Source: an uncultured Collinsella sp.
GTDB taxonomy: Bacteria; Actinomycetota; Coriobacteriia; Coriobacteriales; Coriobacteriaceae
NCBI GenBank assembly: GCA_900542965.1
Contig: UQPY01000009.1
Span: forward strand, 1-46,179
Reading direction: 5' to 3'
Length of the DNA stretch: 46,179 nt
Position 1 is the first letter of the stretch, and every line of letters starts with the position of its first letter. The notes under the pieces were generated by a model that saw only the letters and a program-made list of their open reading frames with translations, searched no databases and was not told the origin of the DNA. Shown piece after piece: positions 23,778 through 31,435 of this stretch. The position numbers and the translations under genes were made by a program.

Positions 23778-24716
23778 ATGCTGTTTTCCGGTATCATCGC
23801 CGCCCTTACCAGCCTTTTGATCCCCATCATCATTCTGTTGCTGCTGCTTCCCAGCGCCTGCTATGTCGTTGAACAGCAGCATGCTGTGATCATCGAACGC
23901 TTAGGCAAGTTCAACCGCATCGTCAACGCGGGCTTCCACATGAAGGTACCCGTGATTGACCGCAAAGCCGCTACGGTGAGCCTGCGAACCATGAAAAACG
24001 GTTTTGGTATCGACGTTAAGACCCAGGACAACGTGACCATCGGCCTTGAGGTCTCTGCTCAGTACCACGTGAGCTATGACATGGGCGCCGGCCCGGCAGA
24101 TTCGGGCATCTACAAGAGCTACTATATGCTGCAGGAGCCCGTCGACCAGATGCGTGACTTCATCACCGACGCCCTGCGCTCTTCGATTCCCGTCTACACA
24201 CTCGATGAGGTCTTTGCCAAGAAGGACGACATCGCCAAGGATGTCAACGCTACCGTTTCCGAGCAGATGGCCGCCTACGGCTTCACCCTCGTGTCGACGC
24301 TCATCACCAAGATTGCACTGCCGACCGAGGTCGAGAACTCCATGAACGACATCAACGCCGCCCAGCGCAAGCGCGCTGCGGCACAGGAGCTCGCTGAGGC
24401 CGACCGCATCAAGCGCGTCACCGAGGCGACCGCCGAGGCTGAGGCAATGGAAAAGGCGGGCGAAGGCATCGCCAACCAGCGCAAGGCCATCGCGCTGGGC
24501 ATCAAGGATTCGCTCGAGATTATCCAGGAGACGGGCGTCGGTAACGACGAGGCCAACCAGCTGTTTATGTTTACGCAGTGGTCCGAGATGATGACGGAGT
24601 TCGCACGTACGGGCAAAAACTCGACGGTCGTGCTGCCGAGCGACTTTTCGCAGTCGGCCTCGATGTTCGAGCAGATGCTGGCCGCCGGCAAAGTTCAAAA
24701 CGATTCGAAGGAGTAG
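23778..24716 (+). CDS. SPFH/band 7 domain membrane protein
   Basis: A 312-residue stomatin/prohibitin-type protein. It has an N-terminal membrane segment (FSGIIAALTSLLIPIIILLLLL), the band 7 start VVEQQHAVIIERLGKF, the domain core VKTQDNVTIGLEVSAQYHV, and a helical Ala/Glu-rich coiled-coil segment (AAQRKRAAAQELAEADRIK; ATAEAEAMEKAGEG). Family members form oligomeric scaffolds in membrane microdomains. ATG 23778 is chosen for the upstream GAGGAGAG; an earlier in-frame start lacks this. rlmH follows after 6 bp, implying cotranscription. Confidence 0.9.
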   Translation: MLFSGIIAALTSLLIPIIILLLLLPSACYVVEQQHAVIIERLGKFNRIVNAGFHMKVPVIDRKAATVSLRTMKNGFGIDVKTQDNVTIGLEVSAQYHVSYDMGAGPADSGIYKSYYMLQEPVDQMRDFITDALRSSIPVYTLDEVFAKKDDIAKDVNATVSEQMAAYGFTLVSTLITKIALPTEVENSMNDINAAQRKRAAAQELAEADRIKRVTEATAEAEAMEKAGEGIANQRKAIALGIKDSLEIIQETGVGNDEANQLFMFTQWSEMMTEFARTGKNSTVVLPSDFSQSASMFEQMLAAGKVQNDSKE

Positions 24717-24722
24717 GCGCGC

Positions 24723-25193
24723 GTGAAATACACCGTCGTTTGTGTTGGTAAGCTCAAGGAGCGCTTTTGGAAGGACGCGTGCGCTGAGTACACCAAGCGC
24801 CTGGGTGCCTATGCCAAGGTTGATATCCGCGAGGTGGCCGATATCGACCCGGCTAAGGCGGGCGGCGTGGATGCTGCGCGTGACAAGGAGGGGGCGGCGA
24901 TTCTTGCTGCCTTGCCGTCTCGAGTGCATGTGATCTTGCTGGCCATTGAGGGCAAGGAGCGTTCGAGTGAGGAGCTCTCGGCGAGGCTCGACGATCTTAT
25001 GCTGCGAGGCAGTAGCGACATTGCCTTTGTAATCGGCGGTTCGGACGGCGTGAGTGATGAGGTGCGCGCCCGCGCCGACGAGATGCTCAGCTTTGGACGC
25101 ATTACCTTGCCGCATAACCTGGCGCGTGTGGTGCTGCTAGAGCAGATTTACCGTGCCTGCAAGATCAGTCGTGGCGAGCCGTATCACAAATAG
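24723..25193 (+). CDS. rlmH: 23S rRNA (pseudouridine-1915-N3)-methyltransferase
   Basis: A 156-residue SPOUT methyltransferase that modifies Psi1915 in helix 69 of 23S rRNA in the assembled 70S ribosome. Visible: MKYTVVCVGKLKERFW, the SAM knot region IAFVIGGSDGVSDEV, and the C-terminal LPHNLARVVLLEQIYRACKI-SRGEPYHK. GTG start. It sits directly behind the SPFH gene. Confidence 0.96.
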   Translation: MKYTVVCVGKLKERFWKDACAEYTKRLGAYAKVDIREVADIDPAKAGGVDAARDKEGAAILAALPSRVHVILLAIEGKERSSEELSARLDDLMLRGSSDIAFVIGGSDGVSDEVRARADEMLSFGRITLPHNLARVVLLEQIYRACKISRGEPYHK

Positions 25194-25266
25194 GTCGGCA
25201 ATACGAAACAATGGCGTGGGACAATACCTTTCGTTTTGAGGAATGTGTCTGAAAGGACTATGAGAT

Positions 25267-26037
25267 ATGAAGATTGGATTTGTCGGTTTTGGCAATATGG
25301 CGAGCGCTATGGCCGATGGCTGGATCGCTGCCGGTGTAGCTGCGAGCGACATGTGCGCCTGCGCGGGTCGCTACGACGCACTGGTTGAGCGCTGCGAGGC
25401 GCGCGGCATGGCCGCTTGCCACGATGCCGCCGAGGTTGTCTCCGCATCCGATATCGTGGTCGCTGCGGTCAAGCCGTACATGATCGAGAAGGTATTCGCC
25501 CCGCTCAAGGATGCTCTTGCCAAAAAGGTCGTTCTGTCGGTTGCCTGGACCTGGGACAGTGCCAAGTGGGAGCAGGTCCTGCCGGGCGTCGCGCATATCT
25601 CGACGGTGCCCAACACACCGGTTTCGGTGGGCGAGGGCGTCATCGCTTGCGAGAAGGCTTCCACGCTTAGTGATGAACAGAGCGCAGTGGTGCTTGATCT
25701 GCTTGGCAAGCTCGGTGCGGTGGTTGAGCTCGATACGAGCCTGCTGTTTGTGGGCGGCACGGTGGGTGGTTGCGCTCCGGCATTCGTCGCCATGGCGATC
25801 GAGGCCCTGAGCGATGCGGCGGTCAAGCACGGTATCCCGCGCGCCGATGCCTATCGCATTGTGAGCCAGATGGTGCTGGGTACGGCAAAGCTGCAGCTCG
25901 CAACCGGTCAGCATCCCGCAGCGATGAAGGATGCCGTGTGCTCGCCCGGCGGTGCCACCATCAAGGGCGTCGTCGCGCTCGAGGACGCCGGCATGCGCAG
26001 CGCCCTGGTCAAGGCAATCGACGCAACCCTCCAGTAA
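25267..26037 (+). CDS. proC: Pyrroline-5-carboxylate reductase
   Basis: Makes L-proline from pyrroline-5-carboxylate with NAD(P)H. The 256-residue protein has the Rossmann motif IGFVGFGNMASAMADGW, AVKPYMIEKV, VPNTPVSVGEGV, and the C-terminal domain with GGTVGGCAPAFVAMAIEAL and CSPGGATIKGVVALEDAGMRSALVKAI. It is at the short end of the family range (about 270). GAAAGGA lies about 9 nt upstream. Confidence 0.94.
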   Translation: MKIGFVGFGNMASAMADGWIAAGVAASDMCACAGRYDALVERCEARGMAACHDAAEVVSASDIVVAAVKPYMIEKVFAPLKDALAKKVVLSVAWTWDSAKWEQVLPGVAHISTVPNTPVSVGEGVIACEKASTLSDEQSAVVLDLLGKLGAVVELDTSLLFVGGTVGGCAPAFVAMAIEALSDAAVKHGIPRADAYRIVSQMVLGTAKLQLATGQHPAAMKDAVCSPGGATIKGVVALEDAGMRSALVKAIDATLQ

Positions 26038-26049
26038 AACCTGCTATTT

Positions 26050-26184
26050 AGGGACAGGTTTATTTTGGCAGGTTTTTCCTGCTGTTTTGTCCTTTTAGCG
26101 AAAAGCGCCCCGCAACTGGTTCAATTCCAGTTGCGGGGCGCTTGCGTTTGCCCAGATAAAACCGACCAAAATAAACCTGTCCCT
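26050..26184. repeat. Nested palindromic element (REP/MITE-like)
   Basis: The ends AGGGACAGGTTTATTTTGG (26050-26068) and CCAAAATAAACCTGTCCCT (26166-26184) are a perfect 19-bp inverted repeat. Inside is a perfect 17-bp hairpin (26103-26119 with 26127-26143, loop TTCAATT). The inner hairpin may terminate both proC and the convergent small gene, but the outer repeat is not needed for that. The size of 135 bp and long terminal repeats suit a non-autonomous repeat. No target-site duplication is evident. Confidence 0.8.
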
Positions 26185-26194
26185 TTTTGGCGAG

Positions 26195-26368
26195 TTAGTC
26201 CCAGAAGCTGTTTTCTTCGTCCTCGGACTTGGGGCCGCGGTCGACATACATCTTATGGGTGCGCTTCTCCATTACAAAGGCAAGAATCGCAAACAGCAGG
26301 ATGCCGCCGGCGAAAAGGATGGCAAAACCGGTGCGGGTGCCAAACAAAAAGGAAAAAACTGCGTCCAT
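26195..26368 (-). CDS. Small single-pass membrane protein, 57 residues
   Basis: The minus strand from ATG 26368 encodes 57 residues: a short start (MDAVFSFLFGTRTG), one strong hydrophobic helix (FAILFAGGILLFAILAFVM), then a charged tail with MEKRTHKMYVDRGPKSEDEENSFWD. The positive charges just after the helix followed by an acidic end predict a defined orientation. AGAAGG is spaced about 7 nt from the start. It has the same codon bias as its neighbours, supporting a real gene. Function unknown. It lies convergent to proC and divergent from serS. Confidence 0.75.
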   Translation of the reverse strand: MDAVFSFLFGTRTGFAILFAGGILLFAILAFVMEKRTHKMYVDRGPKSEDEENSFWD

Positions 26369-26392
26369 TGGGTGCCTTCTTGCGTAGTTGAG

Positions 26393-26450
26393 TTGGGTCG
26401 TAAACGCTCATAAGTATATACTTGCCCATACATGTACAAGGTTGCAACCT
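26393..26450 (+). promoter_or_regulatory. Promoter of serS with two palindromes
   Basis: TTGGGT (26393-26398) and TATACT (26417-26422) are 18 bp apart. The -10 lies in the 12-nt palindrome AAGTATATACTT (26412-26423), and a second one, AGGTTGCAACCT (26439-26450), sits at about +10 to +20. Either could bind a dimeric regulator. Confidence 0.55.
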
Positions 26451-26479
26451 AAATGGAATGTATATCGCCGGAGGATCTA

Positions 26480-27763
26480 ATGCTTGATATCAAGTTTGTT
26501 CGCGAGAACCCCGATGCCATCGATGTCGCCATGGCTAACCGCCAGACGTCTTGGGATCGCGAGAAGTTCTTTGAGCTCGACGACGAGCGTCGTGCCGTCA
26601 TCACCGAGGTCGAGGAGCTCCAGGCCACGCGCAACGCCGAGTCCAAGAAGATCGGCGCCCTGATGAAGGAGGGCAAGAAGGACGAGGCCGAGGCCGCCAA
26701 GGAGGCCGTGCGCGCCGTCAACGAGAAGATTGACGGTCTGGCCGAGCGCCGCGCCGCCCTCGAGCAGGAGCAGTACGACTTCATGGCTCACCTGCCCAAC
26801 ATTCCGTGCGAGGCCACGCCGTACGGCAAGGACGAGGACGAGAACATCGAGCGTCGCCGCTGGGGCACCCCGCGCGAGTTCGACTTCGACTTTAAGCCGC
26901 ACTGGGACCTGGGCACCGATCTGGACATCCTCGACTTCGAGCGCGGCAACAAGCTCTCCGGCAGCCGCTTCACCGTTCTCGGTGGCGCCGGCGCCCGCCT
27001 GGAGCGCGCCCTTATCAACTTCTTCCTGGACACGCATACGAGCCGTGGCTTTAAGGAGTGGTGGCCGCCTATCGTCGTCAAGCGTCAGACCATGTTTGGC
27101 ACGGGTCAGCTGCCCAAGTTCGAGGATGACGCCTATCACGTCTCGGGCGACAACTTCCTGATCCCCACCGCCGAGGTCGTGCTCACCAACCTGCACGCCG
27201 GCGAGGTTCTCGACGCCGACACCCTGCCGCGCCGCTACACCGCCTTCACTCCCTGCTTCCGTGAGGAGGCCGGTTCCGCCGGTCGCGACACCCGTGGCAT
27301 CATCCGTCAGCACGAGTTCGACAAGGTCGAGATGGTCAAGTTTGCCAAGCCGGAGGAGTCCGACGAGGAGCTCGAGAGCATGACCGCCGAGGCCGAGTAC
27401 CTGCTGCAGCAGCTGGGTCTTCCGTATCGCGTGATTAGCCTGTGCACCGGCGACCTGGGCTTCTCTGCCCGTCAGACCTATGACGTCGAGGTCTGGCTGC
27501 CGAGCTACAACGCCTACAAGGAGATCAGCTCCTGCTCCAACTGCGGCGACTTCCAGGCTCGCCGCGCCAACATCAAGTATCGCGACCCCGAGAACTTCAA
27601 GGGTTCGCGCTACCTGCACACCCTTAACGGTTCCGGCCTGCCGGCTGGCCGCACCATGGCTGCCATTCTGGAGAACTACCAGAACGCCGACGGCACCATC
27701 ACGATCCCCGAGGTCCTGCGTCCCTACATGGGCGGCCTCGAGAAGATTGAGCCGGTCGCGTAA
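26480..27763 (+). CDS. serS: Seryl-tRNA synthetase
   Basis: Charges tRNA-Ser. The 427-residue class II synthetase begins MLDIKFVRENPDAIDVAMANR, has the long antiparallel coiled-coil arm (about 30-100; VEELQATRNAESKKIGALMK), motif 2 FTPCFREEAGSAGRDTRG-IIRQHEFDKVE and motif 3 LNGSGLPAGRTMAAILENYQ. ATG 26480 follows GGAGG by 5 nt; an in-frame ATG nine codons upstream (26453) lacks a good site. A hairpin terminator follows at 27787. Confidence 0.97.
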   Translation: MLDIKFVRENPDAIDVAMANRQTSWDREKFFELDDERRAVITEVEELQATRNAESKKIGALMKEGKKDEAEAAKEAVRAVNEKIDGLAERRAALEQEQYDFMAHLPNIPCEATPYGKDEDENIERRRWGTPREFDFDFKPHWDLGTDLDILDFERGNKLSGSRFTVLGGAGARLERALINFFLDTHTSRGFKEWWPPIVVKRQTMFGTGQLPKFEDDAYHVSGDNFLIPTAEVVLTNLHAGEVLDADTLPRRYTAFTPCFREEAGSAGRDTRGIIRQHEFDKVEMVKFAKPEESDEELESMTAEAEYLLQQLGLPYRVISLCTGDLGFSARQTYDVEVWLPSYNAYKEISSCSNCGDFQARRANIKYRDPENFKGSRYLHTLNGSGLPAGRTMAAILENYQNADGTITIPEVLRPYMGGLEKIEPVA

Positions 27764-27786
27764 CTTGGCTGCATAGGCGATATGCA

Positions 27787-27810
27787 AGGGCGCTCCTTCG
27801 GGGGCGCCCT
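27787..27810 (+). terminator. Hairpin terminator of serS
   Basis: AGGGCGCTCC, TTCG tetraloop, GGGGCGCCCT (one T-G pair), followed by a weak ATTTC tract. Confidence 0.65.
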
Positions 27811-27936
27811 ATTTCGTGCGCAGGTCCATACCATGCCGTGCGGACAGCTCAATAGAAAACACACGAACAACTGTTCTGTATACAGCCATCTACCTGCTAT
27901 GCTTTTGCTAAATAAGAGCGAGAGAAAGGGGACGCG

Positions 27937-28314
27937 ATGGAGCTGTTTGATGATCGGGTGGTTTTGTTTGAGAGCGACGAGGGTGGGGAGTACCTGCTTG
28001 TAACGTGTGAGCCGTCTGGCATGGGTGGCCTGGTGGTTCGACAGACGAGTGAGGGTCCGTTGACACAATGGTGTTTTGAGGAGTCGCCGCATGTGGTCGA
28101 GACCTTTGTGACGCACGTGGGGCTTGTGGCGCTGGAGCACTTCTATGGAGTTGGGACTTCCAACCAGGTCGCGCGCATGCTGAGCATCTCGTTTGCCGAT
28201 TATGATTGTGCCCAGCGGGTGAGATCGCTCCTGAGGGAACTTGATGCCAAGTTTGACGTGATCGAAAAGCCAATCGATCGTACGGGGAACGGCGGTATAT
28301 GCGGAGCAGCATGA
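27937..28314 (+). CDS. Hypothetical protein, 125 residues
   Basis: A soluble acidic protein (MELFDDRVVLFESDEGGEYL... LRELDAKFDVIEKPIDR). No signal peptide, membrane segment or recognised motif. AGAAAGGGG lies about 8 nt upstream of the ATG. It stands alone between the serS terminator and the tRNA-Arg promoter. The codon use is less biased than in serS. Function unknown. Confidence 0.7.
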   Translation: MELFDDRVVLFESDEGGEYLLVTCEPSGMGGLVVRQTSEGPLTQWCFEESPHVVETFVTHVGLVALEHFYGVGTSNQVARMLSISFADYDCAQRVRSLLRELDAKFDVIEKPIDRTGNGGICGAA

Positions 28315-28350
28315 CAAAACTGCGTTTCACAAAAAAGTTTGAGATTGAGC

Positions 28351-28380
28351 TTGACTCCAATAAGCTAAAGTGGTTTTATA
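28351..28380 (+). promoter_or_regulatory. Promoter of tRNA-Arg
   Basis: TTGACT (28351-28356) and TTTATA (28375-28380) with an 18-bp spacer, 11 bp before the tRNA. Confidence 0.65.
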
Positions 28381-28391
28381 TGTCTTGCGCT

Positions 28392-28468
28392 GCGGCGTTA
28401 CCTCAGCTGGATAGAGGGTCTGACTACGAATCAGAACGTCATAGGTTCGAATCCTATACGCCGCACCA
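28392..28468 (+). tRNA. tRNA-Arg (ACG)
   Basis: 77 nt including encoded CCA: acceptor GCGGCGT/ACGCCGC, D-arm CCTCAGCTGGATAGAGG, anticodon loop CTACGAA with ACG (read as ICG), T-arm ATAGGTTCGAATCCTAT. Confidence 0.97.
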
Positions 28469-28729
28469 ATTGAACTTGAAGCCTCCGGCAACGGGGGCTT
28501 TTCTTTTATGTCGCCGCTGCATGGATTCGAACCTCGGTCGAGGCGCGAGCGCCAAGAAAACGCGGAGCGTTTTTAGCGAGCGGGCGAGCACGCCGGCAGG
28601 CGGGCGAAGCCGGTGCGGATCCGCGCAGCGGATGCGCGGAATCCTATACGCCGCACCATTTGAGATTAAGGCTCCCGGCAACGGGGGCTTTTCTTTTACG
28701 TAAACACCGCATGGATTCGAACCTCGGTC
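28449..28729 (+). repeat. tRNA-Arg 3'-end copy-back element, with a second inverted T-arm
   Basis: Copy 1 (28449-28510) runs from the T-loop through the terminator; copy 2 (28639-28700) starts 190 bp later and matches 54 of 62 bases, with the tRNA part identical. GGATTCGAACCT (28523-28534) is the exact reverse complement of the T-arm (28443-28454). The core (28545-28640) carries AAACGC-GGA-GCGTTT (28558-28572) and TCCGCG...CGCGGA (28620-28640). Unlike the other loci, the inverted T-arm block recurs after copy 2: a 21-nt exact repeat at 28519-28539 and 28709-28729. Confidence 0.95.
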
Positions 28730-28831
28730 AAAGGGGACTATTTCTCATCGACTCGTGTAAGATTTCGAGTATGCGCCTCGGTGAGCCCGTGGCGCGCTCT
28801 TTCTTTAGACGACCGATCAGGGTGATATTTC

Positions 28832-31273
28832 GTGGCAGAGCGTCCGACATACAAGCTCAGGTTTCTCGATCCCAAGAAGCGCTTTCCGGCGATGCCCGAG
28901 CAGCCTGCGGGACGCTCATATGGCGTGGTCTGGAAACTCTTTGGCGAGGATCAGCATGAATCTTGTTATGTCGTCGAGTTCGTTGGCAAAAGTCATGTGT
29001 CGCTTTTGGGCTACGTAAGCGTTTCTGGTGAGGTGTACAAGGTGGACCGCCCCGTCAGCGAGGCTCCGCTGCCCAACGATCCCGACATGGAACTGGTCCT
29101 TGACGAGTCGGATTCCAGTATTGGTGAGATTATGGTAAGGAAAGCCAACGGTGCAATGCGCGCGTGTGCGCAAACTGCCGGCTCTCCCGAAGGCCCCATG
29201 CGCGAGCAGTCCGACCACGAGACATGGAATTCGATCCGCGCCCTTCCTTACGGTGAGTTCATGGCATCGATGTTCCTGCGCTACGTGATATTCGCTGACT
29301 CCGAAAATGCCATTGCGAGCACGGCGAACGCCGGCGGACTCGACGAGGGTATGCAAAATGTTGTCGACAAGATCAAGCTCGTAAAGTTGCCCGAGCCGGT
29401 CGAATTGTTTTTGGGCTTTAACACGGCACCGCTACCTGACGCTATCGAGACGCTGCTCTTCCGCGTTGACCATGCCGAGAATCCGAGCGGTATCGAGCGC
29501 TATGCCGCCGCCCTTATGAGCGAAATTGACTTGCCCCGCCTGCGCACCATCGCTGCCAAGTCCGAGATGAGCCTGGCTCGCATTGATCGCTCAAAGATTT
29601 TCTATCTCAATTTTGATCGTAGCCTGTTGGACCAGGACGAGATTGACATGCTGCTTGCCATCGAGTGCCGTCTCAACCGCCTCTCCGGCATCCTTGAGCG
29701 CATCGGGGCCGGATTGGTCCCTGCGGCATCCTCGCCGAGCCTTGAGGGCTGCGCGCTCTTTGATGCGTGGCATATCGCCAAGACGACCAACGATGTTCCC
29801 CGACTGCTCGATACGGCTTCGAGCGATAACCCGTGGGCCAAGCCGGGTACGGTGGCTTGCCAGCCGGGCGGCGAGTGGGACGTGCGCACCCGTTTTGCGC
29901 GAATCGTTGAGGCGCTCAACGTGGTCACGCGGCTCGACTATACCTATCGGGCAAACGTTGCCGAGGGGATTATGCTCGTTCGGTTTGGGCAGTCTGTCGT
30001 TGATGCCATGCCGCAACGTGAATACGACGCTCAGGATGACGCCTGGCGCGAGCTGGACGAGGACACGCGCGCGATCTGGGCCGCGGAGCACGATGCGCGC
30101 GTGGCACTCACGCTTGCGGCAGCGTGTTTTGCCGCGGGCACCTGCATCACGCGCTGCTGTGTGCAGATTGCTGCTCCCGACAGTGAGCAGGGCGAGCGCG
30201 TTGTCACAACGTATTTCTTTGGGCGCGCGGCCTATCTGGCCGATTGCGTGTCTGTCGCCAAGGATCTTGAGAGCATGGACATGGACGATATGCCGTGCAA
30301 GCGTGTGCTTGAGGCGTATGAGTCAACCGCTCCGGAGACGATTGAGCCTGCGGAGGTTCATGCTCGTCCGCGTGATGACCATCGCACGCTGCCGCCGGCG
30401 CTGCGCGATCTGCTACTTGCCGATACGGCTGACGAGTTGGAGGTCATGGAAGAGGACGACGACCCATACGTGGCCCGTGTTGTTGAATTGCGCGAGCAGG
30501 TAAAAGTCGACCGTACAGGTGCTTTTGAAGGCTTTTCCCGTCTTGTCGAGGAGTTGGAGGCTAAGTGCACTGTCGCCGAGCTTTTGGCGACAGGTCCGGT
30601 TCAAACGCAGTTTTGCGATAACCAGCTGGTGCGCATGGTGCTACCGGTGTTGGAAGAAGACCGCTCTGTGCGAATCCTTCGTGCGCCCGATGCGCTGTAC
30701 TTTGCCCAGCACGAGATCTGCAGCTTTTATGCCGAGCAAGAGGACTTTGAACGAGCGCTGCCCGAGGTGCGCCATCTTTACGATCTGGCGCGCTCGTCCA
30801 TGCAATCGCACTTTGCGCTCATCAACGTGCTTGCGCGTCTGGAGCGCTTTGACGAGATTATCGAGGTGGCGCGCCACGGCCTACGTATTGCCAGCGATCG
30901 TTCTGCAATTGGCTACCTGTTCTATCGCTTGGCGTTTGCCTATTGGAATTGCGATCAGCTCGACCTGGCGCTGGCTTGTTACCGTCTGGTGCCGCGCGGC
31001 GAGGAGTCGGGCAGCAGCGCGCTGGAAGAAATGCAGGGCCTTATGAACGAGATGGGCGTCAGCGAGCCTCCGACGTTCGAGGAGGCGGTCGAGACCATCC
31101 GCAAGGCTGGACTTGAGCTGCCGCCAGTGTCCGCCGTGACGAATCAGCTGGCAGATGCCGCTGTGCAACTGGTCGACAACGGCTTCTTTTTCCTGGCGCG
31201 CGGTTGCATCTTTCAAATGTGGCGCACCATGGGCAACGACGAGCTCGGCTCCCTCAACCGCTCGCTGGGGTAG
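28832..31273 (+). CDS. Large hypothetical protein with TPR-like C-terminus
   Basis: An 813-residue protein from GTG 28832 (weak AGGGTGAT site upstream). No signal peptide or membrane segment is visible, so it is probably cytoplasmic. The N-terminal part (ERPTYKLRFLDPKKRFPAMP) and the middle, rich in Asp/Glu, match no family I know. From about 640 onwards helical pairs look like tetratricopeptide repeats: RALPEVRHLYDLARSS, FALINVLARLERFDEIIEVA, GYLFYRLAFAYWNCDQLDLALACY. TPR regions mediate protein contacts. It is transcribed alone, after the tRNA-Arg repeats and before the iteron/ATPase locus. Function unknown. Confidence 0.75.
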   Translation: MAERPTYKLRFLDPKKRFPAMPEQPAGRSYGVVWKLFGEDQHESCYVVEFVGKSHVSLLGYVSVSGEVYKVDRPVSEAPLPNDPDMELVLDESDSSIGEIMVRKANGAMRACAQTAGSPEGPMREQSDHETWNSIRALPYGEFMASMFLRYVIFADSENAIASTANAGGLDEGMQNVVDKIKLVKLPEPVELFLGFNTAPLPDAIETLLFRVDHAENPSGIERYAAALMSEIDLPRLRTIAAKSEMSLARIDRSKIFYLNFDRSLLDQDEIDMLLAIECRLNRLSGILERIGAGLVPAASSPSLEGCALFDAWHIAKTTNDVPRLLDTASSDNPWAKPGTVACQPGGEWDVRTRFARIVEALNVVTRLDYTYRANVAEGIMLVRFGQSVVDAMPQREYDAQDDAWRELDEDTRAIWAAEHDARVALTLAAACFAAGTCITRCCVQIAAPDSEQGERVVTTYFFGRAAYLADCVSVAKDLESMDMDDMPCKRVLEAYESTAPETIEPAEVHARPRDDHRTLPPALRDLLLADTADELEVMEEDDDPYVARVVELREQVKVDRTGAFEGFSRLVEELEAKCTVAELLATGPVQTQFCDNQLVRMVLPVLEEDRSVRILRAPDALYFAQHEICSFYAEQEDFERALPEVRHLYDLARSSMQSHFALINVLARLERFDEIIEVARHGLRIASDRSAIGYLFYRLAFAYWNCDQLDLALACYRLVPRGEESGSSALEEMQGLMNEMGVSEPPTFEEAVETIRKAGLELPPVSAVTNQLADAAVQLVDNGFFFLARGCIFQMWRTMGNDELGSLNRSLG

Positions 31274-31362
31274 GGGCGGTATAGAGGGGCCGCACCGCGC
31301 TATTTGTATCGGCGCGGGCGGGAGGACCCGGCAGGATTGGTAAGGCATAAAGCCGCCGAGCC

Positions 31363-31416
31363 TGCTAAAACTGTTAAACTCTGCTAAAGTTGCTAAACTT
31401 TGTTAAAGTTGTTAAA
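31363..31416 (+). repeat. Six phased TGYTAAA iterons
   Basis: The heptamer TGCTAAA or TGTTAAA begins at 31363, 31372, 31382, 31391, 31401 and 31410, with alternating 9- and 10-bp spacing. The array ends 19 bp before the start of the ATPase gene and just before its Shine-Dalgarno. Such regular spacing, close to one helical turn, is typical of cooperative protein-binding sites or replication-type iterons. Confidence 0.88.
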
Positions 31417-31435
31417 ACCAGCAGAGGAGGGCAGA

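Noticed and set aside
28299..28703. Protein-coding gene over tRNA-Arg and its repeats
   Set aside because: The frame runs through a tRNA gene and a terminator; substitutions between the Leu and Arg cores do not follow codon positions.
31363..31416. CRISPR-like array
   Set aside because: The repeats are 7 bp with 2-3 bp spacing, so they are iterons; no CRISPR array or cas gene was found anywhere in the window.
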